The position numbers and the translations under genes are program-made. Below the pieces are notes generated by a model. The model made no database searches. It was not told the DNA's origin and saw nothing but the letters and a program-made list of their open reading frames with translations. Below, one piece after another: positions 32,927 through 43,906 of a DNA stretch of 64,000 nt. The stretch's first letter is position 1, and each line of letters begins with the position of its first letter. The DNA is from Tolypeutes matacus (lineage: Eukaryota > Chordata > Mammalia > Cingulata > Chlamyphoridae): positions 4,277,935 to 4,341,934 of the forward strand of contig JAKSZT010017954.1 of the NCBI GenBank assembly GCA_026826555.1, in the 5' to 3' direction.

Positions 32927-33211
32927 GGGATTTTCAATAACTTTTAATATTTCCTTTTTATCATTGATTTTATATGGTTCAGTTATGATAGATCCATGTA
33001 TAGCTTTTCCTTAATTTATGCTGTCCTGTTCTTGGGGTATTTATATAGCTATATTTAACTTTTTATTTCAAAATACATTCAAATTTATAGGACAGTTACA
33101 AAGATAATACAAACTCTATATGGAGAACTCCCAACATAACCCTATTCAAATCCCCCGCCCCCAGATACCCAGATCCACCAATTTTAGCTTTTTGCCGTAT
33201 TTGTTGTTCAT

Positions 33212-33275
33212 TCTATCTATCTATCTATCTATCATCTATCTATCTATCTATCTATCTACCTATCATCCATCCATG
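33212..33275. repeat. (CTAT)n microsatellite
   Basis: About 14 tetranucleotide units with a few interruptions (CATC, CCTA). Confidence 0.97.
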
Positions 33276-33572
33276 TATTTTCTGAACACTTGAGTGTAGG
33301 CTGTATACATCATGCTCCTTGAACACTTCATGCTGCCATGTACATTTCCTAAGAACAAGGACATTCACTTACGTAACCACCTTAAGTGCAGTTATCAAGT
33401 TCAAGCAATTTATCATTAATATAAACCTTACAGTCTATATTCCAATTTCCCCCCATGTCCCAATAATGTCCCTTTGAGTCTTTTCTCCTTCCTTGATTAA
33501 TCCCATCCAGGATCATTGTTGCATTTACTTTCAGTGTTTCTTTAGTTCCTTCTTTAGTTCTTTAGTTTCAGT

Positions 33573-33612
33573 GTCCCTCCCTCCCTCCCTCCCTCGCTCC
33601 CTTCCTTCCTTC
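33573..33612. repeat. (CCCT)n / (CCTT)n microsatellite
   Basis: About nine pyrimidine tetranucleotide units. Confidence 0.95.
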
Positions 33613-33916
33613 ATATATACCATATAAACTTTTCCATCTGAATCACTTCACTCCCAAGCATATTATTCAATGGAATTAATCACATTCACAATATTGTGGT
33701 ACCCTAACCACCTTCCATTACTAAAACTTTCCCACCACCCAAACAGAAACCCAACACTCATTATGTATTAACTACCCATTCCCCCTGCTCCCCACTTTTG
33801 TCAATTTGTATTCTAATTTCTGTCTTTATGAGCTTGCATTCCCCCAAATTTTGTTTGTAGTTACCCTGGGGCTTAAATTTAATGCCCTAAATCTATAACT
33901 GTCTCACTCTTTCTTT

Positions 33917-34182
33917 TTTTTTTTAAAGATTTATTTTATTTATTCATTCTCCTCCCCTTGCCGCTTGTGCTCGCTGTTTGCTCTTTGTGTCCATTTGCTG
34001 CACGTTTTTCTGTGTCTGTGTGTCTCCCTTTGTTGTGCCATCTTGCTGCGCTAGCTCTCTGTGGGCTGTCAGCTCTCCATGGGCGTGGGCCGGCTTGCCT
34101 TCACCAGGAGGCCCCAGGAATCGAATCGGGGACCTCCCATATGATGGATGGGAGCCCAATCGCTTAAGCCACATCCGCTTCC
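33917..34182 (-). mobile_element. DAS SINE with long tail
   Basis: Inverted T run and 'aaagatttattttatttatt' tail, a body with 'gctcgctgtttgctctttgtgtcc', a spacer, and a head ending 'agccacatccgcttcc'. The flanks are pyrimidine-rich and do not give a clear duplication. Confidence 0.9.
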
Positions 34183-34530
34183 TTCTCTTTTTTAAAAATA
34201 ACTATCTCTTTTGCTTTGATACTAACTTAACTTTGATAGTACACACAAACTATGTTCCTATATCCCTCTGTCCCCCCACCTTTATGTAGCTCTTGTCACA
34301 AATTACAGGTTTATACTTTGAGTCCCAAACTACTGATTTATCATTATATTTTATGCATTTACCTTTTAGATCCTATAGGAAATAAAAAGTGGAGTTAAAA
34401 GCCAGAAATACAATAGTAATGGCATTTATATTTACCCATGTTGCTACCCTCACCTGGAGGTCTTTATTTCTTCATGCAGCTTCTATTATTGTCTGTTGTC
34501 CTTTGTTTTCAACCTGCAGAACTCTTTTTT

Positions 34531-34897
34531 TTTTTTTGAGGTACTGGGACTGGGGATTGAACCCCGGACCTCATATGTGGGGAGCCGGTGCTCAACCACT
34601 GAGCCACACTGGCTCCCCATGAGTTGATTGTTTCATTTCTTTGATTTGCTTTTTTTTTTTTTTAAAGATTTTATTTATTTATTCATTTATCCCCCCCTTG
34701 CTGCTTGTGCTCGCTGGGTCAGCTAACCACGCCGTGCGGGCGGGCTTGCCTTCACCATATGGTAAACGGGAGCCCTACTGATTGAGCCACAGCCGCTTCC
34801 CGATTTGCTTTTGTTCTTAGGATGCACTGGGGATCAAACCTGGGACCTCCCATGTGGGAAGCAGGTGCTCAATCACTTGAGCCACATCCGTTCCCTG
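34531..34897 (-). mobile_element. DAS short dimer carrying another DAS SINE in its linker
   Basis: Outer duplication agaactcttttt lies at about 34518-34529 and 34899-34910. The heads are at 34540-34618 and 34822-34896. The linker holds a nested SINE (34654-34801). Confidence 0.9.
34654..34801 (-). mobile_element. DAS SINE nested in the dimer linker, internally deleted
   Basis: gatttgct flanks it at 34643-34650 and 34802-34809. Compared with 41299-41479 it lacks about 35 bases between 'cttgccttcacca' and 'tatggtaaacgggag', a deletion through the box B region, so it has no complete internal promoter. Confidence 0.9.
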
Positions 34898-35544
34898 AAG
34901 AACTCTTTTTAGCATCTCTTGTAAGGCTGGTCTTGTGGTGATGAACTCCTTCAGCTTTTGTTTATCTAAGAGTGTCTTAATCTCTCCCTTATTTTGGAAA
35001 GACAGTTTTGCTGGATATAGAATTCTTAGGTAGCAATTTTTGCTTTCAGCACTTTATGTCATCCCACTGCCTTCTTGGCTCCATAGTTTCTGATGAGAAA
35101 TTAGTACTTAATCTTATTGAGCTTCATATGTGACATGTTGCTTCTCTCTTGAGGCTTTCAGAATTCTTTCTTTATCTTTGGCATTTGATAGTTTGATTGT
35201 AATATGGTGTGGTATGAGTCTATTTGGGTTTATCCTGTTTGGAGTTCATTTCATGTCTTGGATGTGTATATTCATGTCTTTTGCTAAAATTAGGAAGTTT
35301 TCAGGCATTATTTCTTTAAATATTCTCTCTGCCCCCTTCTCTCTCTTTTTTCCTTCTGGGACTCACGCAATATATATATTGGTATGTTTGATGGTATCCC
35401 ACAGGGTCCTCAGACTCTTTTCGCTTTTCTTCATTCTTTATTCTCTCTGCTCCTCTGATGAGATGATTTAAATTACCTTATCTTCAAGTTCACTGATTCT
35501 TCTGCTAGCTCCAATCTGCTGTTGAACCCCTCTAGGGAATTTTT

Positions 35545-35757
35545 TTTTTTTTGAAGTACCAGGGGCTAGGGATTGAACCTGGGACATCATATGTGGGAAG
35601 CTGGTGCTCAACCACTGAGCCACATCACCTTCCCTGAGTTGGTCTTTTCATTTGTTTTGCTTGTTTCTTTCTTTTTTTTTTTTCAGTAGGCACCAGGAAC
35701 CGAACCTGGGACCTCCCACGTGGGAGGTGGGCACTCAACCTCTTGAGCCACATTGCT
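35545..35757 (-). mobile_element. DAS SINE, head-to-tail short dimer
   Basis: A perfect 16-base duplication cctctagggaattttt occurs at 35529-35544 and 35758-35773. The heads are at 35552-35634 and 35690-35757, with a T/G-rich linker. Confidence 0.96.
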
Positions 35758-35930
35758 CCTCTAGGGAATTTTTAATTTCTGTTACTGTGTTTTTCAGCTC
35801 TGTTTGGTTCATTTTCATAATTTCCATCTATCTATTGGTATTTGTCCTTGTGTTCATCTGTCTTTTCCTGATTTCCTTTAGTTCTTTGTCTGTGCTATCC
35901 TTTAGCTCTTTGAGCATATTTAGGACCAGG

Positions 35931-37095
35931 TTTTTTTTTTTTTTTTTTTAATTAGAGAAATTTTGGGTTTATAGAACAATCATGTATAAAATACAGGGTT
36001 CCCATGGTTTAACTTAGGGCTCACTGTGCTGTGCAGTTCCATGGATTTTTTTTTTTTTTAAATTTATTCTAGTATCATATATACAATCTAAAATTTACAG
36101 TTTTAACCACATTCAGATTATGAATTATCCATTATCAAAACTTTCCCATCATCCCAAATAGACACACAAATTACCCACTTCTGACCCAAACAGAAACTGT
36201 ACATTTTAAGCCTTAATTCCCTATTCCCCACCCTATCCCCTACCCTGGTAACCTATATTCTAAATTCTGACTATATGTGTTTACTTATTTAAATTACTTC
36301 ATATCAGTGAGATCATACAATACTGGTACTTTTGTATCTGGCTTATTTCACTCAACATGATGTCTTCAAGGTTCATGTTGTTGCATGTATCAGAAAGTCA
36401 TTCTTTTTTAGGGCTGAATAATATTCCATTGTGTATACATATCACATTTTGCTTATCCATTCATTAGTTGATGGACACTTGGGTTCCTTCCATCTTTTGG
36501 GTATTGTGAATAATGTTGCCATGAACATTGATGTGAAAACATCTGTTTGAGTCCCTGCTTTTAATTCTTTTGGGTATATAACTAGAAGAGGGATTATTGG
36601 GTGATATGGTAATTCGATACTTAACTTTCTGAGGAACTGACAAACTGTCTTCTGCAGCAGCTGCACCATTTTACATTCCCACCAGCAATGAACAAGTGTT
36701 CTTATTTCTCCATATCTTCTCCAATATTTTCTCTATTATTTGTTTTAAATTTCTTTCTTTTTTCTTTCCAACACTTGTAATCTTTTGTTTTCTTTAATAG
36801 TTGTCATTCTAGTGGGTGTAAAATGGTATCTAATTGTGGTTTTGATTTGCTTTTCCCTAATGGCTAATGATGTTGAGCATCTTTTCATGTGCTGTTTGGC
36901 CATTTGTACATAGTTTTTGGAGAAATGACTATTCAAATCTTTTTAAAAATTGGGTTATCTTTTTGTTGAGTTGAAAGATTTCTTTATATATCCTGGATAT
37001 TAAACGCTTACCAGATATATGTTTTCCAAATATTCCTCCTATTATGTAGGTTGTCATTTTACTTTCATGATAAAGTACTTTGATGTGTGTCTGTT
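35931..37095 (-). repeat. Old L1M fragments, ORF2 end and 3' UTR
   Basis: A T run at 35931-35949 and a second at 36047-36059 mark two inverted A tails. Between 36060 and 37095 lie the L1M 3' UTR and the ORF2 C-terminal region (open pieces 36669-36442 and 36936-36745). It appears to split the older L1 whose 5' part resumes at about 37096. Confidence 0.75.
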
Positions 37096-38235
37096 TCTTG
37101 AGTTTGTATGCAGCTAGTGACAGGACAGAGATTTTCTTGAGTGTCAGGAGCTAACAAAACCAAGCAAATCTAAGCAAAAATCACTTTTCACCATTTTTGC
37201 AAATTGGCTTTGTGTTGGCTGGTGCTCTTTATCAGAGCTCAGTCCTCCTATCAGAAAGGTCTGCCCAAGGTAAATGCAAAGTACAAGGTCTCCTTTTTTT
37301 TTCTGGGTCTGTGTCTTGTCCTAGGCTTGTGCTTGCTAGTGGTCTTAGGAGTTCCCTTGTTTACAGCAGTTTGAATTCCTCCTTTCCTTCCCAGGAAAAA
37401 GATCTTCTCCCTCTCTCAGGTCTTCCATTGCAGGCCTTAAAGCAGGTAAGCCTTTGTCCCAGGCTGTCTGCCTCAGTTGTTTCTTACCTTGCTTTTATTG
37501 TCTCAAACGGCTTTTGCCTGGAGGGCAAATTCTGGAAGAAGGCACAGGAGGGAGAGAAGTTTCCCAAGTCAGATTTTCCCAGCCAGAACAAGGTTAGTGA
37601 TCCATCCACAAAGGGGGTGCTGGCTGTTTCCACACTGCCCTGGGGAGGACATGAGGAAGGGGCCAGGAAGGGTGTCAGGAATTTCTTTCATGGTTTCCCA
37701 AAGCTGTGCTTTCTTGACTTGGCCCCTGCTCAGCAAATGCATCCCTTCAACTCTCTCCTGCAGCTCTGAGCAAGTATGCTGTCTTTAAGTCTCCTCCACT
37801 GCCTTTGTCTGGGGTGGGTTGAAACACTGGCCTCTCAAAGCTGGGTTCCCAGTGATCTGAAGTAGCTAATCAAAAGTAAAAATCAGTGATTTGTCTGCAC
37901 CACACCTCCCCCCCCCCCCGTATCTTGGGGAACTGAATTTTTATGTCCCTTTTTGGCACTAGTAAGCTATGCCAGGGGCCAGACCCCACTGCTGCCTGTC
38001 CTGAGATTGGGGAATGGGCAGTGGTAACCATCACTTGGAGAGAGCAATTTATTGGTATTTACCATAATTTACCAGCCTCTTCTTCCTGTTCTTCCTTGGA
38101 TGTTGTACAGTGTTCTGCTGGACTCTGGACTTTTGAAAGAATTGATTCGGACAGTTCCTGCCTGTTTAATAGTTGTCCTGATGGAGGGACTGATTCCTGG
38201 AGCTTCCTACTCTGCCATCTTCCCAAACGCCCTCC
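37096..38235 (-). repeat. L1M 5' UTR, minus strand
   Basis: The right edge reads on the minus strand as a typical L1 5' start: gggaagatggcagagtagg at about 38225-38207, including a YY1-like aagatgg. GC content rises compared with the flanks, as expected for an L1 5' UTR. The 190-codon plus-strand frame at 37197-37769 runs antisense through this UTR and is not supported as a gene. Confidence 0.65.
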
Positions 38236-38270
38236 TTGGCAGGTGTTGTATTTTGCCTCTTGATTGTCTT

Positions 38271-38915
38271 TGTTTTAGTCAGCCAAAGGGGTGCTGATGC
38301 AAAATACCAGAAATCTGTTGGTCTTTATAAAGGATATTTATTTGGGGGTAGAAGTCCACAGTTACCAGGCCATAAAACATAAGTTACTTCCCTCACCAAT
38401 GTCTATTGCCATATATTGGAACAATATATACCTCAGGCTGCTGATGTCCGTGAGGGTTCAGGCTTCCTGGGTTCCTCTCTTCCTGGGGCTTGCTTGTCTC
38501 TGGGCTCAGCTCCTCTGCTATCTCCAAAAGGTCAGCTGTAGACTATGAGGCTCTCTAGTCTTTGCCTCTCTTCACAAGGTCAGCTGTAGACTCTCAGGCG
38601 AATGGCTTGTCTCTATCCTGGGGCCTTCTCTCCTTCCTCAAGACCAAGCTCCTCTGTTTGCTGGCCTCCCCAGGCTCCAGCATCAAAACTCGAACATTAG
38701 AACTCCAACCCAAAACTACTCCAACTCTGTCCTTTGCCATGCCTTTTATATTTGATTCCCCACACCAAGGGGTGGGGCTCAATGCCCTACTGATGTGGCC
38801 CAGTCAATGTCCTAATTATAACTTAATCATGCCCAGATTAACAGACCAGTTTACAAGCATAATCCAGTATCTATTCTTGGGATTCATAACTATATCAAAC
38901 TGCCAAACTGCTACA
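38271..38915 (-). mobile_element. Solo LTR, xenarthran ERVL-like family, copy 1
   Basis: Bounded TG..CA with 5-base flanks gtctt (38266-38270) and gtcct (38916-38920). On the minus strand it starts 'tgtagcagtttggcagtttg' and ends 'gctgactaaaaca'. An inverted AATAAA-like region is at about 38325. It is homologous to 48220-49237 and 63355-63952. A 176-codon frame (38562-39092) is LTR plus flank. No internal retroviral sequence adjoins. Confidence 0.92.
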
Positions 38916-38920
38916 GTCCT

Positions 38921-39765
38921 ATTTATTAAATTTTATCCATTGAAAGGCTTTGCAGTCAACCAACTGGTGGTCACTCACATTGCTAAAAGTGTAAGTGACA
39001 TTAAATTTCAGCTACAAAATTTTGCAGTGTTCAAAGCTCATGCCTTGGGTAGTGTCTTTCTTAAAATGTTTTATACACATGATGGCATTTAGCAGCCTGA
39101 GCAGGTCCATCTACCCACTGGATCCACAGTGATGCATGCCATGAGGCTTAGCTTTTTGCTGGATAGCTGGCACTTGAAAAAATGTTCCCTTAACCCAAAT
39201 TCTCTCCACAGTCACTGACTCATTATTCTTGACAGTTGGACACAGTTGATAAAGCCAGGGACGACCTACCAGCTAACACCCTGATTGTCTGTGAGCATTT
39301 GAGCCCATAAGCTCCATCTGTGAGTGGCAGATCTTAGCAGCTCTGTGGAAGTAATGGCCCATTTCTTAAACAGCAAATTTGAGCTGAAAATGAAGTATGA
39401 AAAAATCAAGGCCTGAATTTTGAGCCATGTGGAATCCCCAGAGTTGTGTGTATTGATGACATAATTGCTGTTGAATTACATCCACGGAGAGATTGTTCTG
39501 TTGTATTAGATGAATCCATATGGCCCGGAGATCACAGAGGGCAGAAGTCTGCTAGATTTAGACACACCAAGTTTGACGATAGATTTATGAAGCAAATCCA
39601 ACTGGAGGCTCTGAAGTTTAATTTGCTCTGAGCGGAAGCCATCAAAATCTTTGTGTCCACATTTAGTTTTATTGAAACAAAGCAACCTGTACAATTTAAC
39701 GTCAAACTGAGCATCGTTTTCACTTTCCTGTGAGTGAACAAGAAAAACAATGAGCTTTTCATAAT
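38921..39765. other. Unassigned unique block
   Basis: About 850 repeat-free bases. Composition is even, with no microsatellites. Frames reach 61 codons at 39446-39631. It could be conserved noncoding DNA, but nothing is decisive. Confidence 0.35.
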
Positions 39766-39767
39766 GA

Positions 39768-39925
39768 AAAAATTTAATTCTCCACAAAGTAGAGAATAGT
39801 ACAATGAACCCCTGTGGACCCATCACCTAGCTGAAATAATGATCATTATTTTACCAATCTTGTTTCATCTCATACTCTGTTCCCCTCTTTTTCTTGGCTG
39901 GAATGTTTTAAAGTAGATACGTCGT
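39768..39925 (-). repeat. Old L1ME-type 3' UTR fragment
   Basis: 'tagagaatagtacaatgaacccctgtggacccatcacctagct' is a standard inverted L1ME 3' UTR phrase. Confidence 0.7.
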
Positions 39926-40690
39926 AAAAGGAAAATTGAAAAAGAAATTGGAACAAAAAATATAATAGGAGGGTTATTTCCAAATAAGAGCCTTTAAATA
40001 CTTTAAGTTGTTCTCCGTCAGGTGGCAGGGCTCCAGTCACAGTTAGGAGAGGATTTTATTTTGAAATCAATGGCTTCAGCTGTAAAGGATGTCGTCACAT
40101 GTCACCCAGGTGTTTGGCCAAAATGCCCAGTCGGCCCTCCCAGACCCCCCAAACCCACCCTTTGCTGGTATCTGATCCCATTTAAAATTTTTTTCTTGTA
40201 TTTGTTTTACACAAGAGACAGTAGATGCACATGCGTTGGTGAATGCTTGTAGTCCATATTCACATGGCAGAGAAAAAGAAGGCTGGAATTTTGCTTGCTT
40301 GGTACCACACAGGGGCCTGGAGGCCTCCAGCAGTCAGCAGCGTAGGGGAATGGGCACCCCCCTTCCCAAATAAGTTGTGAACCAGGGTGTAAAGAGAGTT
40401 TGAGGAAAAGAGACCTCAGAGACTTGGTCACTCAACGTAAGAGAACAGAACAGACCACTCCTTGCTTCCAGAGCCCAGGCAAAAGGAAGGTTGGACTCCA
40501 GCAATGTCGTATTCATCTTCCTTGCTCTCTTCTCCTTCCTCATTGTGGTCATCTTCTTTGCCTTAATCTTCCCCTCTTCCTTCTCCCATGACCCCACGCT
40601 CTTTTGACCAATGCTGCCTCTGCCATGGCCACATCCTTCTCTACTTTTCATTCTTCTCCTCCCTCTTTCCCTCCTCTTCTTCTAGTTCTG
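39926..40690. other. Unassigned sequence with pyrimidine-rich tract
   Basis: A CT-rich stretch at about 40510-40680 gives a Lys/Glu-rich frame on the minus strand (40651-40334), which is compositional. No gene recognised. Confidence 0.4.
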
Positions 40691-40693
40691 GTT

Positions 40694-41130
40694 GTTACTG
40701 CTGTGTAACAAATTATCCCCAAATGTGGCGGCTTAAAATAGCTATTATTTTGTAGTTCAGGAATTTGGACAGGGCTCGCGTGGACAGCTCTCACTTGGGG
40801 TCTCCCTGTGGTTGAGGGTGACACTGTTGTAGAAGCCATGAGTGGGCCTGGCTCTGTGGTGGCTCACTACCATGGCAGGTAGTTGGCACTGATTGGCTGT
40901 TGCTGTCCCACGTGGCCTCTGACAGCATGGCGGTCTCTGGGTGGGTGGTTTCTTACAGAGTAGGTGGCTTCCTCCAGCACGAGCATTCTGACAAAGGCAG
41001 GTGGAAGTTGCACTGCTTTTTCTGTCTAAACCTTGGAATTCACAGTCACTTTGCCCACACTATTGATCCAATAGTCACAATTCTGCTGAGATTCAACAGG
41101 AGGGGGCCTAGGGCTCACTTCCTGTTGGGG
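40694..41130 (-). repeat. MaLR (MLT1-class) LTR
   Basis: It opens with the inverted LTR end 'gttgttactgctgtgtaacaaattatcccc' and continues with 'ctattattttgtagttcaggaatttgg' and 'tttgcccacactattgatccaatag'. Confidence 0.75.
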
Positions 41131-41209
41131 GAGTGGCAAGGTCATGTCGAGGAAGGTCATGGGCGATGGGAGAAGTTGGCTTGACCGGGAGCTCTCCTTG
41201 GCCTCTCTT

Positions 41210-41283
41210 TTTTTTAAAGATTTTTTTAAATTTATTTATTCATTCATCCATTCCCCCCCTTGCTGCTTGTGCTCGCTGGGTGA
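41210..41283 (-). mobile_element. DAS SINE, 5'-truncated
   Basis: Only the tail and first part of the body remain, ending at 'gctcgctgggtga'. tccttggcctctctt flanks it at 41195-41209 and 41284-41298. Confidence 0.9.
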
Positions 41284-41298
41284 TCCTTGGCCTCTCTT

Positions 41299-41479
41299 TT
41301 TTTTTTTTAAAGATTTTATTTATTTATTCATTTATCCCCCCCTTGCTGCCTGTGCTCGCTGGGTCAGCCAACCACGCCGTGCAGGCGGGCTTGCCCCCAC
41401 CAAGAGGCCCCGGGAACCGAACCCGGGGCCTCCCACATGGCAAACGGGAGCCCCACCGATTGAGCCACAGCTGCTTCCC
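41299..41479 (-). mobile_element. DAS SINE with long tail
   Basis: A full copy with intact box B-like 'ggttcggttcccgg' (inverted at about 41408-41421). ccttggcctctctt flanks it at 41285-41298 and 41480-41493, the same site used by its truncated neighbour. Confidence 0.95.
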
Positions 41480-41493
41480 CCTTGGCCTCTCTT

Positions 41494-42344
41494 AACTCGT
41501 CGGCACCTGCTTCTCATCAGTCAGGTCACAGTGTTTCTGCTTTGCTGCCTCTTTGTGCTGCCCCTTCCTGGTGGCTCACACCTGCCCAGCTGTTTTGCCG
41601 AGATCCTCCTAGACTTCCATTGTTTCCAGCCGACTTTGAGGAAGTCTCACCATTCTTAGACAAAACGCTTTGGAAAGGATTCCATTTTCAAGTCAGGGTT
41701 TTCATCAAAATAAAACTCTATGCAATGTAGACATAGTCTGCAGAAGTAGTGTAGTACAAAGAGCTGGTATCAGAATTGATTCGCATAAGGCCATTTATGT
41801 AAACAGAAACTCAGGGCGTGTGTGTATGTGTGTGTCTAAGACTCTAGAAAATGGTCAAGGAAATACATACCAAACTATTAACAGTGTTTTACTACAGAGA
41901 GGGGAATGACATGGAGGCAGGGAAGGCTTCAACTTTTTACCCCATGTACTCTAGGATTACTTGATATTTTGTAAGTATGAATTCATATGTTAATTTTAAT
42001 ATTTATTTTCATTAAAAAAATTAGTTGATGCCAAATCCCAAATTTGTTGAAAATCCCAGAGGGAAATAGCACAGGTACTAGGGTTAAGTAGAGCTTGCTC
42101 CAACATTGACGATGCTGAAAAATTACATGCTTTGGCGGAAATGACGAAGCCATTTATTATATATTCAATCTGAAAACAAAGCTCAGTTTTAGAACATTAG
42201 CTTGGACACAGAAATGTTTGCTTCAACGTCTCCCTCTCCATTACCAATATATTTTGCTGATCTTCAGTCTACATTTAGGGTGCTATTTTAAATCAGATGG
42301 AAATGGTCAACAGAAATCACACCAGCTAGCATATGCACCTTTGG
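41494..42344. other. Mostly unassigned; possible old L1 3' end near 41880-42015
   Basis: 'ttactacagagaggggaatgac..ggcttcaactttttaccccatgtactc' resembles the 3' end of L1M copies in sense orientation. The rest is unassigned, with a short (TG)n at 41818-41836. Confidence 0.4.
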
Positions 42345-42745
42345 AAAAAGAAATCTATTTAGTAACTTGTTGGGGATGGACTCACGCCCCCTACAAAAAG
42401 ATAAGTGCAAGGCCTAAGCCCTGGTCCTGTGGGCGGGAATCCCTTTGTAAATAGAACCTTTGAAGATGTTTTTAAGTTAAGGTGAGGCCAAACTGAACGA
42501 GGGAGGGCCTTAATGCAATGAGACTGGAATCTCTGTAAATAAAGGAAATTGTTCACGGAAGGAGAGGAGGAGACACAAAAAGACAGATCTCATGTGACGG
42601 AGGCAGAGCCTGAGCCACCACCAGAAGGCTTCAGGCTCCAGAAGAGAGCATGAGCCTGCTGACAGCCTGATGCTGGCCTTCTAGCCTCTAAACTGTGAGC
42701 CAGTGCCTTCCTGTTGCTCAAGCCAACCAGGGTGGGGATTTGTCA
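42345..42745 (+). repeat. MaLR-type LTR
   Basis: 'cctaagccctggtcctgtgg', 'ttgtaaatagaacctttgaagatg', 'atctcatgtgacggaggcagagcc' and 'tctagcctctaaactgtgag' follow the order of a MaLR LTR. Confidence 0.7.
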
Positions 42746-42849
42746 TGTTTGCATTTTACTCCTCGGAAATGGGCTCGGAACAGGAGAGGGATACCATCTG
42801 ATTCACGTTTTTGGAAGGCTCAATCTCATAAATACTAAATGTTGACAGA

Positions 42850-43290
42850 GAGGTGGCGCCGAGGAAACCCTCCCATGAGCTGGTGGGACTGCAAGTTGGT
42901 GCAAACACTTGGGACTGACTACTAGAGTTGGACTGCATGTACCCCGTAATCCGGCATCTCCCTTCTGGGTGTATGTTCTCGAGAAATGCATGCACATGTG
43001 CAAAGGGGTGTTCATGAAGGCACTGTTGAGAGTGGCCCCAGGAGGTACCTGACCCAACTGTCCATTAGCAGAAGAGTGGACAAGTGGGGAGTATTCTTAT
43101 AATGAAATGAAAGCGAGCAAACCACTACTACATGCAACAGCAAGGATGAGTCTTACAAACACAATGATGCACAAAAGAAGGAAGATACAAGATTGTCTGC
43201 AGTACACAATATGATCAAGTATTTAAACTTTACACACTATAATATGTAAGAATGCATGCATAGATGGCATAGATGTTAAAATTATAAAGA
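42850..43290 (+). repeat. Old L1M ORF2 3' fragment
   Basis: 'gagctggtgggactgcaagttggtgcaaac', 'tgtccattagcagaagagtgg' and 'caaggatgagtcttacaaacac' follow the L1 ORF2 end at high divergence. Confidence 0.7.
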
Positions 43291-43890
43291 AAAGTGAGGA
43301 AAAGGTTGCAGAGGATATGATTGAGGAGGAACATATGATGGCGAGGAACTAAAAAAAAAAAAGAGATGGGCAGGAGAAAAGGCTATTCCTCCTTTACAAA
43401 GGACACTGTTGTGCCTGTGTATGAAGTTTGGAGCAGTGGCAGCCATCTGGTGACCAGGAGGAGAGATGCTGGCAGTGTCACACTGCAACCAATTGAGTGT
43501 AGCAGAAGGAAAAGATGGAAAGTGTCTGGGTCCCCAGTTACATCATTAGGACATTGAAATAATCCAGAACACACCCTACGTCTGAACTTTTTGGTTTGGG
43601 AAACAGCAAACCCTTCATTGTTTAAGACCTTCTGAGATGGATATCCTGTTACCTAAAGCAATACAACATTAAAGTAGTAGGTTTGGGGAAGACTGGAAGG
43701 GACCTCAGTCCAGCTCCATCCTCCACAATTTGTCCCTCATTAATTCCGAAGTAGTTGTGTGTCCCTACCTGCCCCAGCCTCACAAGGGAGGTTCGAGCCA
43801 TGCCCTGCCTCCTCTTTCAGGATGAGCCTGCTCTAGCAAGATCAAGGCCTTGGGTTTATGTTCCATTTTGCAATGCTCTGAAACATTTTT
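43291..43890. other. Unassigned, apparently unique sequence
   Basis: No repeat or exon recognised. Confidence 0.35.
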
Positions 43891-43906
43891 TATAACTCAC
43901 AAGGAT

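Larger units (their letters stand above)
24895..33050 (-). repeat. Long old L1M, minus strand, dissected by insertions
   Basis: The inverted order fits one L1. The 3' UTR and ORF2 end lie at 24895-26200, RT-region remnants at 26660-28760, the endonuclease-RT linker near 29390-29960, and endonuclease remnants at 31096-31560 and 32946-33050. At least nine later insertions interrupt it. No open frame survives. Confidence 0.7.
33051..33910 (-). repeat. Old L1M 3' UTR segments with two microsatellites
   Basis: 'ggacagttacaaagataatacaaactc', 'gtgcagttatcaagttcaagc' and 'actttcccaccacccaaacagaaaccc' are inverted L1M 3' UTR phrases. They are separated by simple repeats and may come from two copies. 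Confidence 0.6.
34190..35930 (-). repeat. Old L1 sequence, probably L1M 5' region
   Basis: 'agcatctcttgtaaggctggtcttgtggtgatgaactcc' and 'gggactcacgcaatatatatattgg' match a long inverted internal/5' segment of L1M elements. Two SINE complexes interrupt it. It probably continues at 37096-38235. Confidence 0.6.

Noticed and set aside
33212..33275. Short regular repeats that might suggest a CRISPR-like array
   Set aside because: A tetranucleotide microsatellite with no spacers, in a mammalian genome.
37197..37769. 190-codon plus-strand open frame, the longest outside L1 coding strands
   Set aside because: It runs antisense through sequence that reads as an L1 5' UTR (5' start near 38225-38207), has no domain, and shows no splice or promoter context.
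38562..39092. 176-codon open frame
   Set aside because: Its first two thirds are antisense to the solo LTR at 38271-38915, and a similar frame appears in the homologous LTR at 63669-63313. It is a shared LTR feature, not a gene.
40334..40651. Lys/Glu-rich minus frame resembling a nuclear protein
   Set aside because: Composition comes from a CT-rich tract. No conserved motif, and it continues into unrelated sequence.
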